Assembly (NCBI GenBank): GCA_002221725.1
Contig: NJFT01000011.1
Span: 186,001-250,000 of the forward strand
Origin: Scedosporium boydii
Lineage: Eukaryota > Ascomycota > Sordariomycetes > Microascales > Microascaceae
Length of the DNA: 64,000 nt
Direction: 5' to 3'
Below are positions 32,178-43,862 of this stretch, piece by piece. The notes beneath the pieces were generated by a model that searched no databases, was not told the DNA's origin, and saw only the letters and a program-made list of their open reading frames with translations. The position numbers and the translations under genes were made by a program. The stretch's first letter is position 1, and the number at the start of each line of letters is the position of its first letter.

Positions 32178-34907
32178 CTACCCACCCCTGCCTCTCGCAG
32201 CCTCCTCCAGCCCGGCCGTTACCTGAAGATACATACTCCGCGGCACCATGGGACAAAAGTGCTTTAGCACTATGTGACAAAAGTCCTTTGGCACGGGCCA
32301 CTCCGAAGAGGGAAGCCAGATATCCGCGCCGCCTTCCAGCAGCGCGTCGACCACGTCCCGGTGTCCTAGTTGCATCGCTAGCTGCACGACCCGCCCGCAT
32401 AAGAAACCAATATTCCGTGAGCCCCCCTTGGGCCCCATCGCTTCCTGCCAGGTTGCATGCCACTTTGGCACTTGACTGTGCATGGAGTGATACGCAGTGT
32501 TGGGGTCCGCGCCGTGGCTTAGCAGCAGGCGAACCATGGCCACATCGCCGTGTCTCGTTGCGCGGGCGATAGGGGAGAGATTAAACTTCGGTTTTGGGGC
32601 CCATCCGTAGTCGTCGCCGTGGTACCAGTCGTAGCGGGATGTCAGCAGGGGCGGCAGGAGATGGTCTGCTGCATCGAAGTCACAGGGGATGCCGTGGGAA
32701 AGAAGGGATGTGACGGTGGGTATGTCCCTTTGCTCAACGGCCAGACAGAGCGTCCATAGTGCGAGAACGCGGCTTGTTTTAGGGGCAAGAATGTCCACGA
32801 GCTGTGTCCTCCGCTCTCTGGCCGCCCGGGTCAGAGCAGGGCCGTAAGTCTCATCGAAGGTGCAGTTGGGATCCGCACCCCGGTCTAGCAAGAGAAGGAC
32901 TAGATCAGCACGCCCAAGCTCCACAGTCCATTCTAGTGCTGTGATCGGGATGTCACACGATATAGTTGTGGGCGCAATCGCGCTGATGGGCGTTTTGTTG
33001 ACAAGAAGGATAGGAGACTTAAGGACGGTTGCTAGTACATCACTGGAGCAGCTATCGAGGATGTAGGCGACTTTCTCCGTGCTTTGCTTTGTCTGTAACG
33101 CCGCCTTGAGCCGTGCTATGATTGCCTCGGGCTCGTAGCCTTCATGTTCATTGTCTGCCTGAAGAGCTTTAGCAGCAGCCTGATCTGGGCTCAAAGGCTC
33201 CTTGTGCATGCCCTCGGAGAGAACTGGGTTGAAGATATCAGACGAGCGTCGTAGCCGTCCTATAGTATGTTCGGGGTTGGGGCCATTAACCGGGGGACCA
33301 AAGTCATACTCCTTGTGTAGATATCCCTGGGACTCACGAATTTTCCTTGGCGCTGAAGCGCGAGATGATCTAGTAGCGGACTCGCTAGGCAATGGAGGGG
33401 GCGAGTTCTTAAAGATATTTCCAAGATCATGTGATTGAAAAGGGGTTAATTTAGAGCGTCCGGCGCTGGGATGTTGCCAATCGACACCTAGGAAGAAGTC
33501 GTGTTTCTTGATCTCTAATACACCACATACTCCTAGGCGCTGGGTTGGATTCTTGTCCAGCAGGCGTCGTAGGATATCTACCGTAACGCCCTGGAGGTAT
33601 GTAGGCATGTTCAATTCCTCTGTGAGGATCTTGCAATCTCTCTCAGCGGGATCTTGGTGATAGAAAGGGGGCAACCCAGTCAAAATCTCATAAAGAAAGC
33701 CTCCCAATATCCACCAGTCCGTAAGGTAAGACGGTACATCACCACTCAGAACCTCGGGAGCGGTATATGCTAATTGGCCGAGGCAGCAACTCTGGTCGGT
33801 CGTGAACAGCCTCGGGCTGATGATACGGATGTTACCAAACACATCTAAGAGGACGTTCTCAGAGCTAAGCAAGCCAACAATACCCATATCATGTAGGCTT
33901 TCCAGTGCACACACAAGCTGCGCGGCATATCGCTGAGCCTCCTCGTTGGTCCCTCGGCGGCACCTCTGGATATGGCCGAGGAGATGCCAGCTGCTTGAGA
34001 TCGGGCTTAAGAGATGGAGGCGACCAGGTGATTTGTATATAAATCTAACTGGCAGAATCCAAGGGTTGTCAAGAGAGAGCTTAGCCGATCCCTCCCGGTA
34101 GTCTTCCGCATATATATTCGCCATAAGGTAGAACATGTCAGTGTCCGTTGCTTCGACGAGCTCAAGGCCACCAAGATCATAAATTCGTTGTCTGATCCAT
34201 CTGTTCTGCCACCTATTTTCCCTCATGATATTGAGATGTGCTCGTGAGAATGTGACTGTCATGTCGATCTTGACCGTAGCGTCCTTGAAGGGACAGGACT
34301 CCATTCTCATCGTACAAGATTCCACAAAGGGCCCTAACCTTATTGAGCCAAGATCCATCACCACATCTTCCCCTGGCGACTGATTCGAGTCCATGTAGCG
34401 CTCAAAAAGCAGGTGCAAGACGGCCTCACAGGGCTGCGCCATAAGAGATATGTCAGACCGAAGAGTTATTGCATGTCCACCCAGTCCCCCACTCACGCCA
34501 GACCCTAATATCGGCCAACTTCTGAGGTCGAATTCTGTGTACGAACTGTCGTGTTCTAATATGGCTCGAGCCTTCCAGTGCCCCTGAATATTTTCTCTGA
34601 GCTCCCAGAGGTTGAGACACAAAATGCCATATTCGACTTGGTTGGCGGATATAGACAGAGGTTGGATAGGATCATTAACATCTGCTGCGGGAGCGGATGT
34701 CGGGGTATCCGGCCATTGACATGGAACTGGCGTATTGCGCGCCTCCTGTTCTGCTCTCTCTTGGGCTTTTACAGGATCGAATCTGGCGAATAAGGTAGCA
34801 AGCTCTGAAATATTCTGTTAGTACTTTTAAATGGCTATTGGGGTGTTACTGGTAGGCAATAATACTCACCTACCTTCAGAAAGCGGTAGGTCTGGGATTA
34901 TAGGCAT
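32178..34907 (-). CDS. Pseudokinase-ankyrin repeat fusion protein
   Basis: Two exons (34907-34874 and 34804-32178) join to 886 residues. The 11-codon first exon (MPIIPDLPLSE) supplies the only plausible ATG. The N-terminal ~215 residues precede a kinase-like domain at about 222-454 that is closest to AGC/SGK-type kinases: APEVLSG, DWWILGGFLYEILTGLPPFY and a PTQRLG end are intact. The catalytic positions are gone. The HRD loop reads GIVGLLSSENVLLD (about 321-332), DFG is replaced by ISP (about 340-342), and no glycine loop or VAIK lysine is visible. It is therefore predicted not to transfer phosphate. The C-terminal part (about 630-850) holds ankyrin repeats (ADLVLLLLDRGADPNC, GDVAMVRLLLSHGADPN, GHRDVVDALLEGGADIW). 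The frame is fully open, so the losses are not from recent decay. The partner is unknown. Confidence 0.86.
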
Positions 34908-35090
34908 GGTGAGCGAATGCTTCGAGCTTCGAGCTTTCATTACTCTCAAATGTCCACCCTAGCCGACGATCCTTTAGCTAGATCTAGGCCAAAGTCTCTA
35001 GACACAGATGGTATGTTATGTAGGAATGAGGGAGTGAGGAAGTGATCTTACGATTGGTTGCGGGGTATATAGAGCTATATAGGTCAGGCT
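34908..35090. promoter_or_regulatory. Promoter side of the pseudokinase gene, edge of AT block
   Basis: About 180 bp of near-normal sequence between the pseudokinase start and the onset of the AT block. The promoter must be short or extend into AT-rich DNA. Confidence 0.4.
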
Positions 35091-35871
35091 ATACTATAAC
35101 TAATACCTAGTTAATCCCTGACCCTATTTGAAAGAAATATGAAGATAAGTTTATTTCTATATTAAAGTGTTTTGCTAAATAAGAGTAGTAGTTTACGAAG
35201 ATATACTAATTATATATTATATATTTATAAAAATAAAAAAAATATTAATAAAAAATAAATACTTAATAATTATATTTAAATATTTAATATTACTAATAAG
35301 TTTAAGTTTTTAAAGTTTTAATTTTAAGTTAAATATAAATTATAATTAGCTTATTTATTTGTAGAAAAATATAAAAAAAAATTTAAAATAATAGTAATAT
35401 AAAATTTTTTTAAAATAATAATAATATAAAAAACGATTTTAAATAATAATAATATGAAAAAGTATTTTTATATAATAATAATTTTATAAATATTAGAAAA
35501 AGTTTTTATTAATTATAATAAATATTAATTATATTAAAAATAATAAAATTAAATTTTAATAAGTTATTAATTAAAAAAAAATTATTTAAAGTAAATATAT
35601 ATTAAAATATTTTTATATATACTAATTATAATTATAAAAAGTTTTAATTTAAATAAAAATAAAATAGTAATTAGTTTTAATAATTACTAATTTTACTATT
35701 TTTATTATTAATTATTATATATATTTTATATTATTTTTATACTTTTATTTTTTTTACTTTTTATTATAATTATTTTTATAAAACTTTTATAAAATAATAA
35801 ACTAAAAATAAATTAAATTTATTAAATAATATTATTTTAATAATATATAAAAGGTAATTATATATATAAAA
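35090..35871. repeat. AT-only tract at the border of the RIP block
   Basis: Composition falls within about 100 bp from gene-like to almost only A and T, with C and G nearly absent from about 35,200. There are no CA or TG dinucleotides in long stretches. No domain can be read in any frame. Confidence 0.8.
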
Positions 35872-36488
35872 TATTACTATATTTAAGTATAAAAATAATC
35901 TTATAAGAAAATTAAAAATTAAAAATATAAAATAAAAAGAAGTTATTATAAAAACTAGTCCTTAAAGGAACTAAAATATAGGCCTAGAAGAACTAGAATA
36001 GAAACCTAGCCTCTAAAAGAACTAGAAAGAAACCTAGCCTCTAAAAGAACTAGAATAGAAACTTAGTCTCTGAAAGAACTAAAATAGAAACGTAGCTTCT
36101 AAAAGAACTGGAATAAGAAACCTAAAAAGAAAACTTAACTAAAACCTAAAAATAACTTTCCGAGAACTAAGAAATAAAAATAAAAATATAATATATTCGA
36201 TAACGTAGGTACTTAAATAATATATTCGATGGCGTGTTCGAGTTCTAGGGTATCTAAAAAGTAACGAAGTCACTTTTTAAACTTTCTATAAGAAGAAATC
36301 GTCTATATATAGACCTGTTTCCTCCCCCTTTCCTTCTAGCTTTAGAATAAAAAAAAAGGACTATATAGACACTATTTTAATATAACTACTTCTTTATACC
36401 TTTATTTTCCCTTTCTTTTACTTCTTTTTTTTCCTAAGAATTTTTAATAGTAAAAAACTATTTCTTTTATTTCTTTTTATAACCTTTA
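35872..36488 (+). repeat. ~600-bp repeat, forward copy 1
   Basis: The copy begins TATTACTATATTTAAG and ends AACCTTTAA, a degraded form of the family end CCTTAAG. It contains the family's internal AGAACTAGAATAGAAACC units, then the TCCGAGAACTAAGAAATAAA block, GATGGCGTGTTCGAG, and the TATA-like CTATATATAGAC. I call forward the direction in which CTATATATAGACC reads left to right. A target duplication is not clear for this copy. Confidence 0.8.
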
Positions 36489-39400
36489 AAAAAATAATAA
36501 AGTTATTATTTAGAATTTATTTTAGTAACTTAATAGAAAACTATAAAAGAAACTTAAAAGAAATAATATAGAGATCTAGAATTACTAAAAAGTTTCTATT
36601 ATAGCTAGCTATTAATAGACTTTTATACTTTATAAATAAAAATATAAAGAATAGAAGAGAAAGTAAAATAAAGTTTATAGTTAAAAAAAGAAATATTATT
36701 AAGACTCTAATTAGCTTAAAAATAAGAACTATTCTAAAAAGTAATAGAACTAATCTAAAAATTAAAATTAAGGTATTAAGTAATCTTAATACTAATTTCT
36801 TTCTTCTAGATCTAGAAAATATATCTTATACTAAAGTAAGTATTATTAAATAGACTTTAGCTAAACTTAGCTTTAAAGAAATATTAATATATTAGAAAGT
36901 AAAGTATATTACTTTAATTATAGTAAGATAAATTATTTTAAATATAACTATTTAATAAACTTAGAAGCTAAATCTAATATCTTAAATATTAATTAGATTA
37001 AAGACCTTTCTTTAAATAGATATTATATTAAGGAACTTAATACTAATTATAAATTAGAAAAAGAATAAAGATAGTTTTTAAAAAAACTCTAGGAGCTATT
37101 TATATTTCTTTAGTAAAGTCTCTATATACCTTTACTCTTTATAATAAAGCTAAGTTTAAAATTAATTTTAAATAGATCTCTAAACTCCTTAACCTTAATA
37201 TTATTATAAGAGCTAACCTTATTACTACTACTTTTATTAACTATTATTAACTAACTTCTAAACCTAGAAACTATTTCCTACTTCTTAAGTAATATAATAA
37301 TACTTTATTAAAATATTAATATATTTATTAAATTAGATTCTAAATAAAAAATAATAATAAATAAAAATATTATTATACTAAACTTTTTTAAAAAATATTC
37401 TACTTTAAGAAAACTTCTAACCTCTTATTTAGATAGCTAAGTATATATAATTTAGATTTCTAAATTAACTACTTTATAGAAATCTAGACCTATTCTCTTA
37501 TTATCTTAGAAGACCTAAAATATTTTATTAAATACTAGAAAAATAATAAACTAATATATATTCTAATTTTATTATTAAATTCTAAAAGTAAAGAAAGAGA
37601 TATTATAGTTATTACTAATAAAATATAAGTCTACTCCTAGAACTTTAATAATTTATAAATATTTTTTCTATATAAATAATAAAAAAATTTAGTAATATAA
37701 AGTATATAATTAAATTAAAACTTAGAAAATAACCTCTCTAGAGACTAATTTGCCTCCTATCTTATAGTTAGTAATTAGAACTTTAGTACTATTTAAAAGA
37801 AATACTAGATAGTAGATAGATTAGGAAATTAAAGAGCCCTACTAATATATTTATTCTTTTTATACTCAAGCTAGATAGGACCCTAAGACTTTATATAAAC
37901 TATTAAAAATTAAATTATATTACTATTAAAAATTAATACTTACTCCCTCTAATCTCTAAATTATTATTATAGATAAGTAATATTTAATATTTCTTTAAAA
38001 TTAACTTAAAAGATACCTACTATTAAATTTATATTAAAAAGTCTAATTAATAGAAGATAACTTTCTATATTAAATATAGTTATTTTAAATATATTATTAT
38101 ACTAATTAAATTAATAAATATTTCTATAATCTTCTAAATATATAAATATACTATATATTTACTAGATTATTAGATTATTACTATATTATATATTTTAATA
38201 ATATTCTAATTTTTTTTTAAAAACCTAAGAAGCTTATTAAAACTACCTAGCTAAAGTTCTAAAATATTTATATAAAGTAAAACTTTATATAAATATTAAA
38301 AAATATAATTTTTTTAAAAAGAAGTAATATTTTTTAATTATATTATTAGAAAAGATAGAGTTTAAATAAACTCTATTTAGATTTAATTAATTTAGGACTA
38401 GCTAGAACTAAAGTTATTTTAAAATATCTAAGTTTTCCTTAGATTTATAAATTTTTATTAGAAATTTATTTTTAAATACTCTATAATAACTTAATTATTT
38501 TTCTACTAACGGGAGCTAAAATAAAATTAAAAAAAGAAAGTTAATATAGATAAAAGAAGCTATAAAGACTTTTTATTAACTAAAATAAGTCTTTATAAAA
38601 GCTCTAGTATTATAATACTAAGATATTAAAAAACCTAAATAGAATCTAATACTTTTATCTATATAATCTCGAATATCTTTTTTATAATTATTTAATAGAT
38701 AATAGTACCCTATTACCTTTTAGTTCTATAAGCTTATAAAGACTAAAGGAAGATAAGCTATTAGCTAATAAAAACTTTTAGTAATTATTAAAAGTTTAAA
38801 GAACTAGTACTACTATCTTAGAGAAGTACCTTTATTTAAAGTTCTTATAAATTATTAAGTATTATATAATATAATAAATATTCTAGTAAGAGATCTTTAA
38901 AGAAGGCTATTATAATAAATAATAGACCTTATTACCTTCAACTTTAAAATAAAACATTATCCTAGAAAGATAAACTCTATAAACTTATTATTAAAAAGAC
39001 TTAACTATATAAGAAAAAAACTAGATTACTAAGAGGTTATTAAAAAATTAATAGAGAAGGTCTAGTTACTATTAGATAGTAGAGAGCTAACTTAGATAAA
39101 TTATTTAAACTTAGTTCTAATTCTTAAAAGAAAAAAGTAGAATCTAATTAAATAAGAAAAAAGAAATTATCTAAAATAAATTAGATATTAACAGTTTTAG
39201 CTTAAAGTATACCTTACTAGAAAGTAAAAGGAAACTAGCTAAAATAGGTTTTAGAAAAAACCTATCTTAATTATAATAAGATTTATAAAATATAGTAAAA
39301 CTAAATAGACTCTAATCTTTAATAAAGTTAAATATTAAAAATATAAAAAGCTATCTATAAAAAAGTACTAGGTAAAAAAAGATTATAACTCTTTATTTAT

Positions 39401-41650
39401 TAAATCTATATTACTAAAAGCTATAATATAAAGATAAGTTACCTCTTAATATAAGGCTAGAGAAGTTATAAAACTAGAATATACTTTAATAAATAATCTA
39501 ATTATAGAGTTTAATCTAAAAATTAAAGGCTTATAAGAGGTAGACTTATATTATAAGAAAGTTATAGATTAGATCTAAAGTATATCTTAAAGTTATAAGG
39601 AGAAATAAAAGAAAAATAGTTTTTTACTATTAAAAATTCTTAAAAAAAGAAAAAAATAAAAAAAAGGGAAAATAAAAGTATAAAGAAGTAATTATATTAA
39701 AATAGTGTCTATATAGTTCTTATTTCTTTTTTTTCTAAAGCTGGAAGGAAAGGGGGAGGAAACGAGTTTATATATAGACGATTTCTTCTTATAGAAAGAT
39801 CGAAAAATAACTTCGTTACTTCTCAGATACTCTAGAACTCGAACACGTCATCGAATACATTATTTAAGTACTTACGTCATCGAATACATCGTTCGAGTAC
39901 TTACATTATCGAATATATTATATTTTTATTTTTATTTCTTAGTTCTCGGAAAGTTATTTTTAGGTTTCTTATTCTAGTTCTTCTAAAAGCTACGTTTCTA
40001 TTTCAGTTCTTTCGGAGGCCAAGTTTCTATTCTAGTTCTTCTAGTTCTTTTAGAGGCTAGGTTTCCGTTCTAGTTCTTCTAGAGGTTTTTATTCTAGTTC
40101 TTCTAGTTCTTTTAGAGGCTAAGTTTCCGTTCTAATTCTTTCAGGCCTTTTTATTTTAGTTCTTTTAAAAACTAGTTTTTTAAAATAACTTCTTTTTATT
40201 TTATATCTTTTAATTTTATAATAATATTTTTTTATAATATATTTTACTTAAATATAATAATAGTATATCTAAAGATAATATTTCTTTTTATAAAAATAGT
40301 AGTCTATTATTTTATAAGAGCTAGCTTATTATCTTTAATTAGAAAGCTCTAAGAGTAGAACTATTAAAAAGATATTATAATAACTCTTATATAAGTTATA
40401 TAGAGATCTCTAAAACTATAAAGTTTTTAAAATAGAAGTTCTACTAGAAGAACTTAAAAGTAGATATTTACTTTTATATAAAAATATATCTAAAATACTA
40501 AGGAGCTTAATATCTAAAGTATAAGCCTTATAGCTTACTTAAGTTACTTCTTCTACTAAAGTATTTATTTTAAAAAATTAGTTTAGATTTTATTCTAAGA
40601 TTACTAAAAAATTAAACTTTAAGTAAAAAGATAGTAAATATAATTCTTATTATTATAAATTAATATATAAAGATTTACTAGTTTATTACTACTAAGAAGT
40701 CTCTATAAATATTAAATCTAGCTTATATTCTTTATAAAGAGATTAAGTACTATTTTAAAATACTTACTAATATTATTAGTAATTAAGATACTCTTTTTAT
40801 AAGTAAGTTTTAAATAAAATTCTATAAAGTAAAAGAGACTACTTAGAAACTATCTACAGCTTAGTATCTATAAATAAATAGTTAGATAAAGAAAATAAAC
40901 TAAAAACTAATTACCTATTTAAAAAAGATATACTTTAAGAAATTAAACTACTAAATTAAAGTTCTATCTAATATAAAGTCTATATACAATAACTTTTTAA
41001 GCTAGACTATTAAGACATCTCCTTTTAAAATACTATATAAGTACTATCTATATTATATTAAGCTAGTAATCTAACTAAAATAGATATAAATTAAAAAAAT
41101 ATAAGAAAAAGTAAAATACTTTTAAAAAGTATAAAGATAAATAATAATATATTAAGACGTTACTATAAAAAATTAATAATATTAGTATAATAAGTATTAA
41201 ATAAATATAAAGTTTAAATTAAAGTAATTTATTTTATTATTAATATAAATTTTCCTCTTTAAACTAATAGTAAAAAAGCTTATACTAATATATATTTATA
41301 TATTAATCTTTAAAATAATAAATAAAAACTTATATTATATATGTCTACTAGAAAAGTATTAGAGATTATATAATATATTTTATATATTTTTTTTAAAACC
41401 TTAGAAGGACTACAAGAGAATTAACTTAATTTCTAAGTTACTAGACTTAAAAGATAACTTAGAAAAGTAAAAAGTTAAAAAAGTTATAAATTATAGAAAT
41501 AAGAGTAATAATTATTTTTATTTAGTAAAGTAAATAGAATTTTCTATAAAGTAAAGTAGCTAGAAACCTAAAAATAAGTTAGAAAATACCTATTAGACTA
41601 TTACTAAATATAAAAGGAAGGTAAAAACTATAGTAAAAGAAAATAAGTAA
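36489..41650 (+). pseudogene. Chromodomain Ty3/gypsy retrotransposon relic (RIP-inactivated)
   Basis: Many stops from C-to-T and G-to-A change interrupt the frame, but domains read in order on the plus strand. Reverse transcriptase: TIKN-YLLPLISK near 37,922-37,960 and YFNNILIF at 38,191 (from YLDDILIF). RNase H/connection tail: a degraded HxPGKxNPAD motif near 38,950-39,010. Integrase zinc finger with KFYxKNLKVDIYFY, about 40,320-40,540. Integrase core: KLSTAYxPQT-like, near 40,840, and NNFLS then IKTSPFKILY, about 40,990-41,040. A chromodomain lies at about 41,474-41,620 (VINYRNKSNNYFYLVK, then EF and KPKNKLEN). A forward-unrelated repeat copy (39,586-40,262) splits pol between RNase H and integrase. 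The gag part (36.5-37.7 kb) is too degraded to read. Own LTRs were not located. Confidence 0.75.
39586..40262 (-). repeat. ~600-bp repeat, reverse copy 2, with target duplication
   Basis: A complete copy running CTTAAAG to TAATAATA, flanked on both sides by the exact 6-bp duplication GTATAT (39,580-39,585 and 40,263-40,268). It inserted into pol of the chromodomain gypsy relic, because RNase H lies just left and the integrase zinc finger just right of it. Confidence 0.88.
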
Positions 41651-43218
41651 TATATATAATTCTAATTAAGATTAATTTAAATATATACTACTTAAGATAT
41701 AAAATATTTTACTATAACTTAAAAAATAACTTACTCTATACTTTAAAAACTATAAATCTATAAATAATTCTCTATAAACTTTAATTAAACTCTTATAAAA
41801 TACCCCTATACTACTCTTATAATAATAATAAGAAAATATTTATATATTTTTTTAAATCTTACTTACTATTTAGATATTAGCTTTAAAAAAGTATTATTAA
41901 AAAGTAAAGAAGAGCTTAAAGTAGACTTTATACCTTAGGAGTAAGTAAAGTAAATCCTCTTATAAGGACTAAACTAATTAATATTAATAAAAAAATACTT
42001 TAATAAAGTTTAAGCTTATTAACTCTAAAGAGCTAAGAGTTAAGAGTTAAGTCTAGTATTAAGGAACTAAAGCTAGGACCCATTAATTAAAAAGAAGATA
42101 ACTAAGGTAAATCAGAGTAGAAAGGCAATATATAAAAAATATAATATTATAACTCAAGCCTAGAGTAGTAGTATAAAGCTAGTAATAATATCCTAATAGT
42201 ATAGAAGCTATAGAAAATAAGTTAGAAAAGTTAATAAATACTAGTACCTTATCTTTAAGTCTTTTTATAGAATAAATAAAAGGAGGCTTTAGTATATATT
42301 AAAGATAAATCCTAAGAGGTATATATAGTAGTACTTAAGGAGAGTTTAATAAAAGGAGGGAATAGATCTTTCTAAAAGAGAAATAAAGTATTTTTAAAAT
42401 CTTTAAAAATTATAAAAATTAAAGAAAGTATAATTTTACTAAAAAAGTTAAAAAAGAAGCTTCCTAAGCCTCCTTATTACCTATAGTTATTATAATAAGA
42501 TTACTATTTACTAACAAATACCTAGAAAAAGTTCTAATAGCTAAACTAAATATAGTTTTATTTCTAAGTATAAGTAAGGAGACCTTATACCTTAGCTTAT
42601 AGATAGTTATCTAAAATTTCTTTAATTTAACCTATAAAGTTAATAATATTATTATATTTAAATAAAAAGTATAATAGAAATATTAAAAACTAGTTACTAT
42701 TAGCTAGTTTCTTTTTAAAAGTAAATATAACTTTAAATCTCTTACTTTAAATAAAAAACTTTTTATTAAAAAACTATTTAATAATATTTAAAAAAGTATC
42801 CTAAGATTAGAATATAGTAAAAGTAACTATACCTATATTAAAAACTATATACTATTAAATACTAGATTTTATATATTTTAACTAGTTATTAATAATTTAA
42901 AAATAGGCTATAATATCTTTAAAGAGCTATAAGTTATAAAGTAGCTAAAAATAAATATATTACTTTTTATTTATTATAATAGGAATCTAGAAAAAGAATA
43001 AAACTTATTAGTTAAAAAAGATCTAAAGAGACTAGGAAAAGTTAATATATAGTAAAAGAATACTAAGGAGAATTAAAAGCTAATAACTAGCTTATACCTT
43101 AAGTAAAATATTACTATTAATAATATTTATATTTTAGATAATAGCTTTATCTTACTTTAAAATAGCTTTACTTAAACTCTATAAAAACTTATATTTAATA
43201 AAAGTCTTATTAAAGACT
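41650..43218. repeat. RIP-degraded sequence, family not identified
   Basis: AT-rich DNA after the gypsy chromodomain, with isolated richer words near 42,000-42,150. It may include the 3' end of the gypsy element and another element. No domain could be read with confidence. Confidence 0.5.
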
Positions 43219-43856
43219 CTAAGGTTATAAAAGGAAATAAAAGAAGGATAGTTTTTTACTATTAAGAATTTCTTAAGAAAAGAAAGAAGCAAAAGAAAGG
43301 GAAAATAAAGGTATAAAGAAGTAATTATATTAGAATAGTGTCTGTGTAGTCCTTATTCTCTATTTCTAAAACTGGAAGGAAAGGGGGAGGAAACGGGTCT
43401 ATATATAGACGATTTCTTCTTATAGAAAGATCGAAAAGTGACTTCGTTACTTCTCAAATGCCCCAGAATTCGAACACGTCATCGAACATATCGTTCGAGT
43501 ACTTATGTCATTAAACATGTTATGTTTTTATTTTTATTTCTTAGTTCTCGGAAAGTTATTTTTAGGTTTCTTGTTCCGGTTCTTCTAGAAGCCACGTTTA
43601 TATTTCAGTTCTTTCAGAAGCCAAGTTTCTGTTCTAGTTCTTCTAGAGGTTTCTGTTCTAGTTCTTCCAGTTCTTCCAGAGGCTGGGTTTCTATTCTAGT
43701 TCTTTTAGTTCTTCCAGAGGCTAGATTTCTATTCTAGTTCTTCCAGGCCTTTATTTTAATTCTTTTAAGAATTAGTTTTTAGAATAACTTCTTTTTATTT
43801 TTATTTTTATTTTATAATATTTCTTTATAATATTATTTTACTTAAATATAGTAACA
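43219..43856 (-). repeat. ~600-bp repeat, reverse copy 3, with target duplication
   Basis: A 638-bp copy ending TAGTAACA, flanked by AAGACT (43,213-43,218) and AAGACC (43,857-43,862). The single T/C difference is a RIP-type transition. It keeps more C and G than most copies and has well-preserved GTTCTTCCAGAGGCTGGG units. An open frame inside it is not a gene. Confidence 0.88.
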
Positions 43857-43862
43857 AAGACC

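Noticed and set aside
32102..32572. Plus-strand Pro/Arg-rich frame of 156 codons
   Set aside because: It is the antisense shadow of the GC-rich ankyrin exon and has no domain.
35872..40262. A DNA transposon with ~600-bp terminal inverted repeats enclosing 3.1 kb
   Set aside because: The enclosed sequence is gypsy RT and RNase H, the integrase of the same pol continues outside the right copy, and the right copy has its own target duplication.
43438..43737. A similar open frame of 80-99 codons in repeat copies 3 and 11, and on the minus strand of copy 8 (53,207-53,401)
   Set aside because: The frames run through the tandem units and the T-rich part of the repeat, give low-complexity Phe/Leu/Ser runs, begin with GTG or other non-ATG codons, and are broken in most other copies. 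They are conserved because the DNA repeat is conserved.
39586..43856. Reading the two reverse copies at 39.6 and 43.2 kb as the LTR pair of one retrotransposon
   Set aside because: Each copy has its own different 6-bp target duplication (GTATAT, AAGACY), and the first splits a gypsy pol read on the other strand. They are independent insertions.
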